From the NCBI GenBank assembly GCA_944324075.1, contig CALUUZ010000005.1, forward strand, positions 1-64,000: a DNA stretch of 64,000 bases, given 5' to 3'. This document shows, one piece after another, positions 1 through 9,061 of this stretch. The translations under genes and the position numbers were made by a program. How positions within the stretch are numbered: position 1 is the stretch's first letter; each line of letters starts with the position of its first letter. The stretch comes from Candidatus Mailhella excrementigallinarum (lineage in GTDB: Bacteria > Desulfobacterota > Desulfovibrionia > Desulfovibrionales > Desulfovibrionaceae). The notes under the pieces are model-generated. The model saw only the letters and a program-made list of their open reading frames with translations, made no database searches and was not told the DNA's origin.

Positions 1-285
1 AATCTCCCCATCCGCATCGCGCGGCGCCCCGTGGGCATATATCATGAGCCGGCTCACGGGGCGCGGAGGGAAGGATGCATCCCCGTCACTTCAGAGCAGC
101 GGAAAGGGACAGCATGATGTATCAATCCACAGACACCGGCCGACTCCGCAGCACGACGGACAGATGCAACGCGGATGGCCTCCCCTCAAGGGAGGGCTTG
201 CAAGAAGGACTTCATCGGCCTCACCGTGTTGTCAGAAGCTCTTTTCCCCTGAAGGGGGAAGTTTCAAGCCATAGAGGAACTTTTA
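1..285. other. Region before rtcA with no supported gene
   Basis: No coding region could be supported here. Bases 25-63 can form a stem of about 10 bp (GCGCCCCGTG with CACGGGGCGC) without a following T tract. It may be the end of an upstream transcription unit outside the window. The last 100 bases hold two short hairpins, described in the next entry. Confidence 0.4.
187..285 (+). promoter_or_regulatory. Hairpin leader of rtcA, diverged copy of a shared 5' leader
   Basis: Two small inverted repeats precede rtcA: one around 181-198 (cctccc/gggagg) and one at 241-261 (cttttcccc/gggggaag). The stretch from about 224 to 270 (ttgtcag, ctcttttcccc, tgaaggggg, then tcaa) resembles the leaders of the minus-strand genes starting at 41178 and 44882. 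The element lies at about the same distance from the start codon in all three. A gaggaac ribosome site follows at about 273. Its role is unknown; translation control is a guess. Confidence 0.4.
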
Positions 286-1353
286 ATGAAGGACGAAATT
301 CTGGTGGACGGCAGCATGGGAGAGGGTGGAGGCCAAATTCTGCGCGCTGCGCTGGCGCTGTCCATGAGTCTGGGCCGTCCCTTCCGCATGAAGAATATCC
401 GGGCGGGCCGCCCATCGCCGGGGCTGAAGCGTCAGCACCTGGCCTGCGTCAGAGCGGCGGGTGAATTGTGCGGGGCGGAAGTCGCAGGAGACGAAATGGC
501 CTCCCGTGAACTGCGTTTCGCGCCCGGCCCGCTCCGCGCCGGGGAATACCATTTTGCCGTAGGCGGAGGCGGCAGTGCCACCCTGCTGCTTCAGGCCGTT
601 CTGCCGCCGCTTCTGACGGCAGACACCCCCTCACGCATCACGGTGACAGGGGGAACCCATGTGCCCTGCGCTCCGCCGTTTGAATTCATGGCCGGGACAC
701 TTCTGCCCTGGCTGGAACGCATGGGACCGCGCCTCGCCGCAACCATGTCCCGTCCCGGCTACATGCAGATCGGGGGCGGCAGCGTCACGGTAAGCGTGAC
801 TCCCGCGAAAGCGCTCGTGTTCGGAACTGACTTTGCGGAAGCCGCGAAAAATGAACCGGGTCCGACACTGGAAACGGAAGCGCTTGTTTATGCCCATCAC
901 CTGCCGGACGAGATTGCAAAAAGGGAATGCGCCGCGCTTCTCTCTCCCGAATTCGCCGCGCTCGGTCTTTCCGATTCTTCCATATGCGTGATAAACGGCA
1001 GGAACGGAGGTCCCCGGCCGGAAGGCGCGGGCAATGCCGTACTGGTTAAACTGCGGCACAGGCATGGCATCACGGTATTCGGAGAAACAGGCCTGCGCGG
1101 ACGTTCCGCTGAAACGGTCGCAGGCCATGCGGCCTGCCGCGCTCTCAGGTTCCGGAACAGCAACGCCCCGGTGGAAAAACATCTTGCTGATCAGCTCGTT
1201 GTGCCTCTGGCGCTTGCCGGGGGCGGGAGCTTTGTCACGGAAACCCTGACACCGCACTGCCGCGCCTGTCTGGATGTCGCCTCGCTGTTCACGAGCCTCA
1301 AACCGGAACTCCATCCAGTGAATGGCCGGAAAACACTTGTCACGCTGCGCTGA
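286..1353 (+). CDS. rtcA: RNA 3'-terminal phosphate cyclase RtcA
   Basis: RtcA uses ATP to convert an RNA 3'-phosphate end to a 2',3'-cyclic phosphate through an adenylylated histidine. The 355-residue protein has the usual family length. It carries the N-terminal GEGGGQILR signature at about residues 13-21 and the C-terminal EKHLADQ motif, with the expected nucleotidyl-accepting histidine at residue 299. The GGGS/GGGG loops typical of the fold are present. The ATG is preceded by a good gaggaac site. rtcB follows after about 60 bp, so the two probably form one RNA repair operon. The sigma-54 activator RtcR, which often accompanies this pair, is not seen nearby, and no -24/-12 promoter was found upstream. 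Confidence 0.93.
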   Translation: MKDEILVDGSMGEGGGQILRAALALSMSLGRPFRMKNIRAGRPSPGLKRQHLACVRAAGELCGAEVAGDEMASRELRFAPGPLRAGEYHFAVGGGGSATLLLQAVLPPLLTADTPSRITVTGGTHVPCAPPFEFMAGTLLPWLERMGPRLAATMSRPGYMQIGGGSVTVSVTPAKALVFGTDFAEAAKNEPGPTLETEALVYAHHLPDEIAKRECAALLSPEFAALGLSDSSICVINGRNGGPRPEGAGNAVLVKLRHRHGITVFGETGLRGRSAETVAGHAACRALRFRNSNAPVEKHLADQLVVPLALAGGGSFVTETLTPHCRACLDVASLFTSLKPELHPVNGRKTLVTLR

Positions 1354-1415
1354 TTTTGTCCGATACCCGCTGAAATTCCTGATACATCAGCATCCCGCAG
1401 GAAGGAATGAAACAT

Positions 1416-2867
1416 ATGATTTCTGCAAAAGAACTGAACAGGCTGGGCCTGCCCGACGATCCCAGGCTGATGCCCCTGGCCCTGAAGCTTGCAAACACCT
1501 TTCAGGCATGCGGCGCGGACGGCGGCAGAAGCGATGAAACTGCGCATGAAAACATATGCGACGCGATCCGCACACTGGCCTCCGCTCCGGAAACCATGCT
1601 CAACCATGAGCATCTCGGCTCTCTGGCCGGCCTGTTCATGGAACTTTTTCCCGACGGTTCGGACTTTACTCCCCGCGAAACGCCCGCGCCGTGGCGACAG
1701 TGGGGAAACAAGGATGTAGAGGAAGAGGCTGTCCGCCAGATGGAAAACGCCTGCCGTATTCCGGCGGCGGCGCGCGGCGCGCTCATGCCCGACGCGCACA
1801 CCGGCTACGGCCTGCCCATCGGCGGAGTGCTGGCGGTAAGAAATGCGGTCATTCCCTATGCCGTGGGAGTGGACATCGCCTGCCGCATGCGCCTCACCGT
1901 GCTGGACATGCCGCTGTCCCGACTGTTTGAACACCGGGACGCATTCATCATGGCCATTGAACGGGAAACACGTTTCGGCATGGGAGCGGGTTTTGAAAAA
2001 AATGCCCGGCGGCTCCATCCTGTCATGGATGAAGACTGGAACGTCAGTCCGATCACCCGCATCAACAGGGACAAGGCATGGAAACAGCTCGGCAGCAGCG
2101 GCGGCGGAAACCACTTTGTGGAATTCGGGGAATTAAAGGTGGAGTTTCCCGCCCGCATCGGTGATGTGCAGCTCACGCCCGGCTCATACCTCGCGCTCCT
2201 CAGTCATTCCGGCAGCAGAGGCACGGGTGAACGCGTGGCTCTGCATTACAGCGAAAGAGCCATGTCTCTGTGCCCCCGTCTGCCGGACAGCCTGCGGCGT
2301 CTGGCCTGGCTTGATCTGGACGGCGAGGCGGGGCAGGAATACTGGGCGGCCATGCAGCTCATGGGCCGCTATGCCTCTGCCAACCATGAGCTGATCCATG
2401 CCCATGTGCTGAAAACGCTTGGCGCACGAGAGCTGACTCATGTGGAAAACCACCACAATTTCGCATGGAAGGAAGAGCATGACGGTGAAAGCGTCATCGT
2501 CCACCGCAAGGGAGCGACACCCGCGGATGCAGGCAGACTCGGCATCGTGCCCGGCTCCATGTGTTCCCCGGCATTCATCGTGCGCGGCAAGGGCTGTGAG
2601 GAAGCTCTCTGTTCCTGTTCTCACGGGGCGGGGCGGATCATGAGCCGCGCTGCGGCCTTCCGGCAGCTCAAACGCGCCGACATGGACGCTCTGCTGAAGG
2701 AAAACGGCGTGGAACTCCTCTCCGCCGGACTGGATGAAGCCCCCATGGTTTACAAGGATATTCATGCGGTTATGGCCGCTCAGCGCGATCTGGTGGATAT
2801 TCTTGCCACCTTCCGGCCCAGGCTGGTCAAAATGTCTCCGGACGAACCGCGCCGCAAGCGGCGCTGA
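1416..2867 (+). CDS. rtcB: RNA ligase RtcB
   Basis: RtcB is a GTP- and Mn-dependent ligase joining RNA 3'-phosphate or cyclic-phosphate ends to 5'-OH ends, as in tRNA or rRNA repair. The protein (483 residues from this start) has the metal-binding DAHTGYGLPIGG motif, the catalytic cysteine in VDIACRM (about residue 156), the GGGNHF motif, and the guanylylated histidine in CSHGAGR (about residue 403). The conserved glycine usually before the cysteine is alanine here. An in-frame ATG nine bases upstream (1407) abuts the caggaagga ribosome site, so 1416 is preferred. It follows rtcA directly. Confidence 0.92.
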   Translation: MISAKELNRLGLPDDPRLMPLALKLANTFQACGADGGRSDETAHENICDAIRTLASAPETMLNHEHLGSLAGLFMELFPDGSDFTPRETPAPWRQWGNKDVEEEAVRQMENACRIPAAARGALMPDAHTGYGLPIGGVLAVRNAVIPYAVGVDIACRMRLTVLDMPLSRLFEHRDAFIMAIERETRFGMGAGFEKNARRLHPVMDEDWNVSPITRINRDKAWKQLGSSGGGNHFVEFGELKVEFPARIGDVQLTPGSYLALLSHSGSRGTGERVALHYSERAMSLCPRLPDSLRRLAWLDLDGEAGQEYWAAMQLMGRYASANHELIHAHVLKTLGARELTHVENHHNFAWKEEHDGESVIVHRKGATPADAGRLGIVPGSMCSPAFIVRGKGCEEALCSCSHGAGRIMSRAAAFRQLKRADMDALLKENGVELLSAGLDEAPMVYKDIHAVMAAQRDLVDILATFRPRLVKMSPDEPRRKRR

Positions 2868-2968
2868 TTCCCGGAAGAACAGGGCCGCGCCTCCGGCGCC
2901 GTGTCTCTTCCGCACAGGAGAGCTTCCTCCAAATAGCCTTTGCCTGCGGGAACTTACATGGACATTGC

Positions 2969-2997
2969 TTGCTCCTCTGCCTCGTCCCGGATATAGT
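2969..2997 (+). promoter_or_regulatory. Sigma-70-type promoter before the hydrogenase operon
   Basis: TTGCTC at 2969-2974 and TATAGT at 2992-2997 are separated by 17 bases, in the 268-bp gap after rtcB. The predicted start near 3004 leaves a leader of about 130 bases. That leader contains a possible stem (gatccgct/agcggatc, about 3011-3039). The promoter is predicted from sequence only. Confidence 0.5.
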
Positions 2998-3135
2998 GGC
3001 GTTCAGACCGATCCGCTGCGCTGCGCAGGAAGCGGATCCGGCACAGCCTCATTTCCCCGCGCCGGACTATCCCGAACCAGCGGTCCGGCCCCCCTCTCAC
3101 CCCGGCCTCGCGCCAGGCTTTCAGGAGCTTGCCAC

Positions 3136-5130
3136 ATGCCGCAGCTTGTCTACGGAGTATGGGACGGCATCGTCTACGACAACAGGGGCGCCGGTGTCCC
3201 CGCCAGCCCGCAGGGGCTTGATCTGGCTCTTTTCGATCAGTTCAATGAAGGCAACCCCGCCCGGATTTTCCTCAGCGAGCGGGGCTTTCTCGTGTTTTCT
3301 CCCGACGCGCCGCTGCTGTGGGCGCTCTGGAAGCATTTCGACAAGGTTGCCTCGGAATCCTGCGGCAAGTGTTCTCCCTGCCGTGCGGGCGCGCCGCTGC
3401 TGCGCGACGCTCTGGCCCACGCCTGCCGCGACGGTCATGTAAACTGGGTGGAAATGCGCGACATTGCCGAACAGATGGCCCACACCTCGCTGTGCGGAGT
3501 GGGCAAAACCGGCCCCCGCCCCCTGATCGAGGCTCTGCGCCATTTCCCCTATGATCTGCGCGCCCACGGCGGCGGAACGGACATCAACGGTCCGCACGGT
3601 TTCTACAGCGCCATCACCAGCCCCTGCATCGAGGCATGTCCGGGCATTGTGAACATTCCCCGCTATATCGACTATATCAAGGACGGCCACAATGACCTGG
3701 CCGCCAACACGGTGCTGCGCCACTATCCCCTGGTGGGCAGTTGCGGACGCGTCTGTGTGCGCAGCTGCGAAAGCGCATGCCGCAGGGCCAGAGTGGACGA
3801 GCCTGTCTCCATCCGCAATCTCAAGCGGTTCGCCGCCGACAGGGCTCTCGCCTCCGGCATGCTCAGGCCGCAGAACAGCGCGCCCACCAAAGAAGCCCGG
3901 GTGGCCGTGGTGGGAGCCGGTCCCGTGGGCATCTCCTGCGCCTACCATCTGCTGGAGCGTGGTTACGGAGTGGATCTCTATGAAGCCAAACCGCGCGCGG
4001 GCGGAATGATCCGCTACGGCATTCCGATCTACCGCCTTCCCAAATATACGCTTCAGGAAGAAACGGATATCGTGGCGGCCATGGGCGGCAATTTCATCTT
4101 CAATCAGAAGCTCGGCCGGGATTTCAGGGTGGATGACCTCTTCGCCAGAGGATACGGAGCAGTGTTCATCAGCGGCGGCTGTCCGCTCGGCTCCTATCTC
4201 GGCATGGAAGGGGAAGACACCTCTCTGCCGGATTATGAAAACGGCATCGAATTTCTGGATCGCGTCTATGAAGGCGTGGAAGCCGGTGTTCCTCCCGCGC
4301 TTGAAGGCGATGTTGTTGTCGTGGGCGGCGGCAACGTGGCCATGGACTGCTGCCGGGCCGCAGCGCGCATCGCAAACGGCAAGGTACATCTGATCTACCG
4401 CCGCACCGAGGCGGACGCTCCCGCCGATCACGAGGAGATAGAGGAAGCCAGGCGTGAAGGCGTGGAATTCCACTTCCTTTGCGGACAGGATGCCCTGATA
4501 ACGGAAAACGGAAAAATCACCGGTCTGCGCGTGGTCGACATGGAGCGCACCGAGCCGGATGCCAGCGGACGGCGCGGAGTCCGGCCCATTGAAGGCTCCG
4601 CGCGCGTGCTGCCCTGTTCCCACGTCATCGCGGCCATCGGCCAGATGACCGACCCGACCATGCTGTCCGACGACGAAGGCATCGCCCGCGACCGCAAGAA
4701 CTGCATCATCATCAACTCCGCTCAGGAAACCAGCCGCGAAGGCGTCTTCGCCGGCGGAGACTGCACTTCCGGCCCCCGCGCAAAAGGCCCCACCACCATG
4801 ATCATGGGCATGGGACAGGCCTATTTTGCGGCGCGTTCCATTGACAGATACCTTGCCACGGGCAAAGTGCCCTTTGATTCCCGCTGGCGTCTGACCGAGT
4901 GGATCGCGCAGGGCAGACTGCTGGAAGACGGCATGCCCGTACCCGGCAGGGAGAAGCAGCCCCGCGTGAAGCTGCGGGAACTGACCCCGGCCGAACGTGA
5001 ACGCAATTTCAGGGAAGTGGAACAGACCATGACACAGGAAGAAGCCTGGGCCGAAGCCTCGCGCTGCATGCGCTGCTACCGCGTGCTTTCCGTACTCACC
5101 GAATCCCCCATTCCCGGCGGCGAAGCATGA
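3136..5130 (+). CDS. NuoF-type Fe-S / GltD-type NAD(P) oxidoreductase fusion
   Basis: This is probably the pyridine-nucleotide-handling partner of the hydrogenase encoded next. After a short N-terminal region, residues about 70-140 carry the CGKCSPCRAG and later cysteine of the NuoF C-terminal [4Fe-4S] domain. The FMN/NADH-binding core of NuoF is absent. Residues about 175-250 form a GltD-type cysteine-rich domain (CIEACPG, CGRVC, CESAC). The rest is a flavin disulfide-reductase fold with VGAGPVG (FAD site) and VVGGGNVAMD (NAD(P) site), and a C-terminal GGDC motif. The start follows an aggag site at 3126; an upstream in-frame extension lacks such support. It resembles partners of glutamate-synthase-linked (group A2) [FeFe] hydrogenases. 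Whether it uses NADH or NADPH is not shown. Confidence 0.8.
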   Translation: MPQLVYGVWDGIVYDNRGAGVPASPQGLDLALFDQFNEGNPARIFLSERGFLVFSPDAPLLWALWKHFDKVASESCGKCSPCRAGAPLLRDALAHACRDGHVNWVEMRDIAEQMAHTSLCGVGKTGPRPLIEALRHFPYDLRAHGGGTDINGPHGFYSAITSPCIEACPGIVNIPRYIDYIKDGHNDLAANTVLRHYPLVGSCGRVCVRSCESACRRARVDEPVSIRNLKRFAADRALASGMLRPQNSAPTKEARVAVVGAGPVGISCAYHLLERGYGVDLYEAKPRAGGMIRYGIPIYRLPKYTLQEETDIVAAMGGNFIFNQKLGRDFRVDDLFARGYGAVFISGGCPLGSYLGMEGEDTSLPDYENGIEFLDRVYEGVEAGVPPALEGDVVVVGGGNVAMDCCRAAARIANGKVHLIYRRTEADAPADHEEIEEARREGVEFHFLCGQDALITENGKITGLRVVDMERTEPDASGRRGVRPIEGSARVLPCSHVIAAIGQMTDPTMLSDDEGIARDRKNCIIINSAQETSREGVFAGGDCTSGPRAKGPTTMIMGMGQAYFAARSIDRYLATGKVPFDSRWRLTEWIAQGRLLEDGMPVPGREKQPRVKLRELTPAERERNFREVEQTMTQEEAWAEASRCMRCYRVLSVLTESPIPGGEA

Positions 5131-5203
5131 TTGCCGATGACGGACGAACGTGCCGGCCATATCAATCACAGACGTCACTCCAGCTCATAACAAAGGAATT
5201 TCG

Positions 5204-7003
5204 ATGAAAGCATTCATCAATGGTCAGGAATATACCTTCGAGGCGGGTGAAACCATTCTGCACGTCGCCCGCCGCAACGGCATCTTCATCCCCTCCCTGT
5301 GCCGCTTCGAGCCGCTCAGACACAAGCCCGCCACCTGCAGGGTATGCCTTGCGGAAGTAACCGACGCCCGGGGCACGCGCATTGTCACCACCTGCGACAC
5401 GCCCATGGAAGAAGGCATGAAGGTGGATACCTTCTCCAAACATGTGCGCGACATGCAGCGCATGCAGGTGGAAATGATCTTTGCCGATCATGATCAGGAA
5501 TGCGTGTCCTGCGCCCGCCACGGCAACTGCGAGCTTCAGGATCTGGGCGAAGCCGTGGGGCTGACCCGAAACCGTTTCACACACCGCCTTCATCCCTCGG
5601 CGGCTGAGCGCCCTGTGGATGACAGCGCGTCGGGCATGACCCGCGACATGACCAAGTGCATCCGCTGCCTGCGCTGCGTGGAAGTCTGCCGTCAAGTTCA
5701 GGGCGTGGCCGCGCTGACGGTGGACGGCAAGGGCCTTGACGCCTGCATCGGCGTGGGCATGGCTCCCAATCACAGGGCCTCGGCCTGCATCCAGTGCGGG
5801 CAGTGTACGCTGGTCTGTCCCACGGGCGCACTTGCCGAACGTGATCAGAATGACGAGGTGCTGGACTATCTGGCATCCCCCAATATCACGACGGTATTCG
5901 GCTTCGCGCCGTCCGTGCGCGTGGTGCTGGGCGAGGAATTCGGTCTCGCTCCCGGCGTGAATGTGGAAGGAAAAATCGTGGCCGCCCTGCGCCGCATCGG
6001 TGCTGATGTGGTGCTTGATACCGACTTTGCCGCCGACGTCGTCATCATGGAGGAAGGCACGGAGCTGCTGGATCGGATCAGAAACGGCGGCGCGCTGCCC
6101 ATGTTCACTTCCTGTTGTCCGGGCTGGATCAACTATGCGGAAAAGCATTGCCCGGATATCCTGCCCCGCCTCTCCTCCACCCGTTCGCCTCAGGCCGTGT
6201 TCGGAGCGCTGGCAAAGACCTATCTTCCGGAAAAAATGGGCATGGCACCTCAACGTATCCGCGTCATTTCCATCATGCCCTGCATTGCCAAGAAGGACGA
6301 GGCCGCACGCGCCGAACTTGCGTCCGGAGGCATCCCGGATGTGGATGTGGTGATAACGGTACGCGAGTTCGCCCGCCTGCTGCGCCGCATGGGTGTGGAT
6401 CTCGCCTCCATTGAACCGGAACCTTTCGACAATCCCTTCATGAGCGCCTCCACCGGCGCGGCCGTCATTTTCGGGTCCACCGGCGGAGTCATGGAAGCCG
6501 CCGTGCGCACCGTGTACGCCGTGCTCAACGGCAAGGAAATGGAGAGCATCGAATCCGCCCCCCTGCGCGGCATGGACGGCGTGCGTGAAGCGGATATCGA
6601 TCTCGGGCCGGGCAACGGTTCCATCAGGGTGGCTATCTGCCACGGTCTGCGCAATGCCCGCAGACTGGCGGAAGAAGCTCTGGCGGGAACATCGCCCTAC
6701 ACCTTCATTGAAGTCATGGCCTGCCCCGGAGGCTGTGTGGACGGCGGAGGAACCTCCCGCGTCAAGGGTGACTACCATCCCTGCGCCGTCAAGCGCCAGC
6801 AGGGCCTTTACGCCATTGACCGGGCCATGCCGCGCCGCCAGTCGCACAATAATCCGCAGGTCAAAAAGCTGTATGAGGACTTTCTTGGCGCGCCCAACTC
6901 CCACAAGGCGCACGAACTGCTGCATACCGGCTATGCCGATCGCCGCAGGGAACCGTCGGAAAGCATTCTCGCCAACAAGGAACGCCTGACGCTGACGGAT
7001 TAG
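5204..7003 (+). CDS. [FeFe] hydrogenase catalytic subunit, multi-cluster group A
   Basis: This enzyme interconverts H2 with protons and electrons. The 599-residue protein has the domain order of HndD/HydA. An N-terminal NuoG-like [2Fe-2S] domain is followed by a His-Cys [4Fe-4S] motif (CVSCARHGNC) and two ferredoxin-type clusters (CIRCLRCVEVC, CIQCGQCTLVC). The H-cluster domain has all three signatures: TSCCPGW, MPCIAKKDE and EVMACPGGCVDGGG. The C-terminal small-subunit segment is fused on. No export signal is seen, so it is cytoplasmic. An aaaggaa site supports this ATG. It sits 73 bp after the oxidoreductase fusion and probably exchanges electrons with it. Electron bifurcation is possible but not demonstrable from sequence. 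Confidence 0.9.
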   Translation: MKAFINGQEYTFEAGETILHVARRNGIFIPSLCRFEPLRHKPATCRVCLAEVTDARGTRIVTTCDTPMEEGMKVDTFSKHVRDMQRMQVEMIFADHDQECVSCARHGNCELQDLGEAVGLTRNRFTHRLHPSAAERPVDDSASGMTRDMTKCIRCLRCVEVCRQVQGVAALTVDGKGLDACIGVGMAPNHRASACIQCGQCTLVCPTGALAERDQNDEVLDYLASPNITTVFGFAPSVRVVLGEEFGLAPGVNVEGKIVAALRRIGADVVLDTDFAADVVIMEEGTELLDRIRNGGALPMFTSCCPGWINYAEKHCPDILPRLSSTRSPQAVFGALAKTYLPEKMGMAPQRIRVISIMPCIAKKDEAARAELASGGIPDVDVVITVREFARLLRRMGVDLASIEPEPFDNPFMSASTGAAVIFGSTGGVMEAAVRTVYAVLNGKEMESIESAPLRGMDGVREADIDLGPGNGSIRVAICHGLRNARRLAEEALAGTSPYTFIEVMACPGGCVDGGGTSRVKGDYHPCAVKRQQGLYAIDRAMPRRQSHNNPQVKKLYEDFLGAPNSHKAHELLHTGYADRRREPSESILANKERLTLTD

Positions 7004-7030
7004 TCCGCCTGCATGCCCGGCGCGCCAAAA

Positions 7031-7069
7031 GCGCGGCCCGCCTGAAACGCGGGCCGCGCTTCCTTTTCC
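7031..7069. terminator. Bidirectional rho-independent terminator
   Basis: A perfect 11-bp GC stem (7031-7041 with 7049-7059, loop ctgaaac) is followed by a T-rich tract on the plus strand (ttccttttcc). It is preceded by aaaa, which reads tttt on the minus strand. It lies between two convergent hydrogenase genes and can serve both. Confidence 0.85.
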
Positions 7070-7112
7070 GCAGCATCATGGAATATGCTGCGGCTGCACA
7101 AGGGCAACGGCG

Positions 7113-8552
7113 TCACGCCTTGTTTCCGGCAAACTCGGCGATGGCCCGGGAATTCCTGGCCGGATCTCCCATCGTTCCGGCGCCCCCCACACAGCCGCCC
7201 TCACAGGTCATGACTTCTACAAGGTTCCCCGGACACCCTCCCGATGCATAACTCTTGAGCTTGCGCAGTCCGGGCAGCGAAAGCCCGTCCACAAACACGG
7301 GCTTCACTTCCGCACGCTCTCCCACGGCTTTCCGTACGGCCGCGGCCACTCCGCCGGAAATCGCATATCCCCGCCCCTCGCCGGAGGGAATTCTTTCCAG
7401 AGATGCTTCCGCGCAATCGGCCACAGAGATTCCCGCGGCGTCGAAAACGGCGTTCAGCTCCTCAAAGGTCAGCACATAACTGACGTATTCATCTTCCAGC
7501 GCCTCAAAACGCTTGGCCACACAGGGGCCGATGAATACGGTCATGGTATCGGGGGTGGACTCTCTGGCCAGCCGCGCCGCATAGTGCATGGGCGTGCCCG
7601 TGCTGGAGACGAAAGGCAGAACTTCCGGCATATGGCGTCTGACTGCCGTCACAAAGGCGGGGCAGCAGGATGTGGTCATGAACTTTTCCCCCTTTTCCAT
7701 GCGCTCCACAAATTCGTCTGCCTCATTGCGCGAAGTGATGTCCGCCCCGCTCGCCACTTCCAGCACGGAGGAAAAGCCCAGTCTGCGCAGACCTTCAATC
7801 ACCTTGCCCAGCTCCGCAGGAAACTGTCCCACAATGGCGGGCGCGACCAGCGCAGTCATATGCCTGCCGCTTTTCAGCGCAGCCAGCACGTCGATGATCT
7901 CGCTGCGTTCGATAACCGTGCCGAAGGGACAGGCCCGCATGCAGCGCCCGCAACTGGTACACTTGTCCGGATCAATAGAGGCGTGCCCGTTTTCCCCTTT
8001 CCGGATGGCCCGCACGGGACACGCTTCCTCGCAGGGGACCTTGAGACGGACAATGGCCTGATACGGGCAGGCATCATGACATTTTCCGCAGTTGCGGCAT
8101 TTTTCCGGATCGATATAGGACTTGCCGCGCACCCTGGTTATTGCGCCAAAGCGGCAGGCGCTCTCGCAGGGCCGGGCAACGCAGCCCTGACACACGTCCG
8201 TCACAAAAAAGCGCGCGGGCACACATCCCTGGCAGGCTATGTCACAGACGGTGAGAATGGGAGCGGAAGGCCCGGTGCGCTGCAGCGCCTTTTGCGCATA
8301 TTCCGCCAGAGGAATGGAGTCGTCCTCCTCATCCTCAATGCGGAAACCAAGCGCGGCCACGCAGCGAAAGCGAATGATGGCGCGGTCCTTGTAAAGACAG
8401 CAGCGATTGTACTGTGAGCCCTTGGGACGCATGAGAAAGGGAATTTTGTCGAGTTCCGGCCCGAAATCAGAGCCTTTTTCCAGAAAGGCGCGGGCCACAT
8501 GTTCAAGGATGTCGTGACGAATGACGCTGATTCGATTGGCTTCTGTTGTCAT
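7113..8552 (-). CDS. [FeFe] hydrogenase, group-B-like, monomeric
   Basis: A second [FeFe] hydrogenase, about 479 residues. The N-terminal half has several ferredoxin-type cysteine clusters (CQGC, CRNCGKCHDACP, CTSCGRCMRACP). The C-terminal half has variant H-cluster motifs: TTSCCPAF, GPCVAKRFE and EVMTCEGGCVGGAG. These fit the poorly characterised group B enzymes rather than the bifurcating group A. It lacks the NuoG-like domain and small-subunit tail of the neighbouring hydrogenase. The ATG at 8552 has a ggaac site; an upstream in-frame start exists but is less likely. It has its own promoter upstream and converges on the group A operon. The physiological role of group B enzymes is unsettled. 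Confidence 0.85.
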   Translation of the reverse strand: MTTEANRISVIRHDILEHVARAFLEKGSDFGPELDKIPFLMRPKGSQYNRCCLYKDRAIIRFRCVAALGFRIEDEEDDSIPLAEYAQKALQRTGPSAPILTVCDIACQGCVPARFFVTDVCQGCVARPCESACRFGAITRVRGKSYIDPEKCRNCGKCHDACPYQAIVRLKVPCEEACPVRAIRKGENGHASIDPDKCTSCGRCMRACPFGTVIERSEIIDVLAALKSGRHMTALVAPAIVGQFPAELGKVIEGLRRLGFSSVLEVASGADITSRNEADEFVERMEKGEKFMTTSCCPAFVTAVRRHMPEVLPFVSSTGTPMHYAARLARESTPDTMTVFIGPCVAKRFEALEDEYVSYVLTFEELNAVFDAAGISVADCAEASLERIPSGEGRGYAISGGVAAAVRKAVGERAEVKPVFVDGLSLPGLRKLKSYASGGCPGNLVEVMTCEGGCVGGAGTMGDPARNSRAIAEFAGNKA

Positions 8553-8686
8553 GGCTGTTCCAACATGTCGGGGGTGGGCTTCAGGAATACGACGCGCATA
8601 CATCCCGGGAGAGCAGAGACGAGTCCCGTTCCGCTCAACACCCGGAACTTCTCCGGAAGCGTTTTCAAGGCGGGAATACTCTGAAA

Positions 8687-8715
8687 AAAGTAGAGATGAC
8701 GCGGAGCCCTGTCAA
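8687..8715 (-). promoter_or_regulatory. Sigma-70-type promoter for the group-B hydrogenase
   Basis: On the minus strand TTGACA (8715-8710) and TACTTT (8692-8687) are separated by exactly 17 bases. The predicted start near 8680 leaves a leader of about 128 bases before the ATG at 8552. Confidence 0.6.
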
Positions 8716-8836
8716 TCAGCAGGAGAAGCATCAATGCGGGAAAATCCGGAGCGGAGGCACCGTGGAGGACCATTGACAAAAATTCCGTCACGGGCAAATT
8801 TTTCAGGAATGGCTTCACATAAGCGGGTTTCCTCAA

Positions 8837-9010
8837 GGAACCGCTGATTTATTCTGTGAATAAGTCAGTCCATGTCCAGAGAGGCTTTTGCCTCTTTGGG
8901 AAAGGCACGCCGACTCGCTCATTTAACGGGAAAAATAAATTTTCCCTCTTCACGACTTGCGGGCGGTCTTGCTCCGCAAGACCGCAGGAAACGCTGATTA
9001 AAGCGTTTCC
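8837..9010. repeat. Cluster of hairpins upstream of mcrB
   Basis: The 500-bp gap between the divergent hydrogenase and mcrB genes contains no supported gene. It holds four perfect hairpins: 8880-8895 (agaggc/gcctct), 8928-8946 (gggaaaa/ttttccc), 8963-8985 (10-bp stem with loop tcc) and 8987-9010 (ggaaacgct/agcgtttcc). A possible weak promoter (TTGACA at 8773) precedes them. They could be a structured leader of mcrB or an accumulation of small palindromic repeats. Confidence 0.5.
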
Positions 9011-9061
9011 TTAACCTGCTCAACCGCATCTCTTCCCGCCGGAAACGGCACGAGGTTGCCC

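Noticed and set aside
3121..5178. Long open frame antisense to the NuoF/GltD fusion
   Set aside because: A GC-rich shadow frame: His/Ala/Gly-rich composition, no motifs, and the plus strand encodes a well-supported enzyme. The same applies to long antisense frames over the hydrogenase, sctV and the phosphatase.
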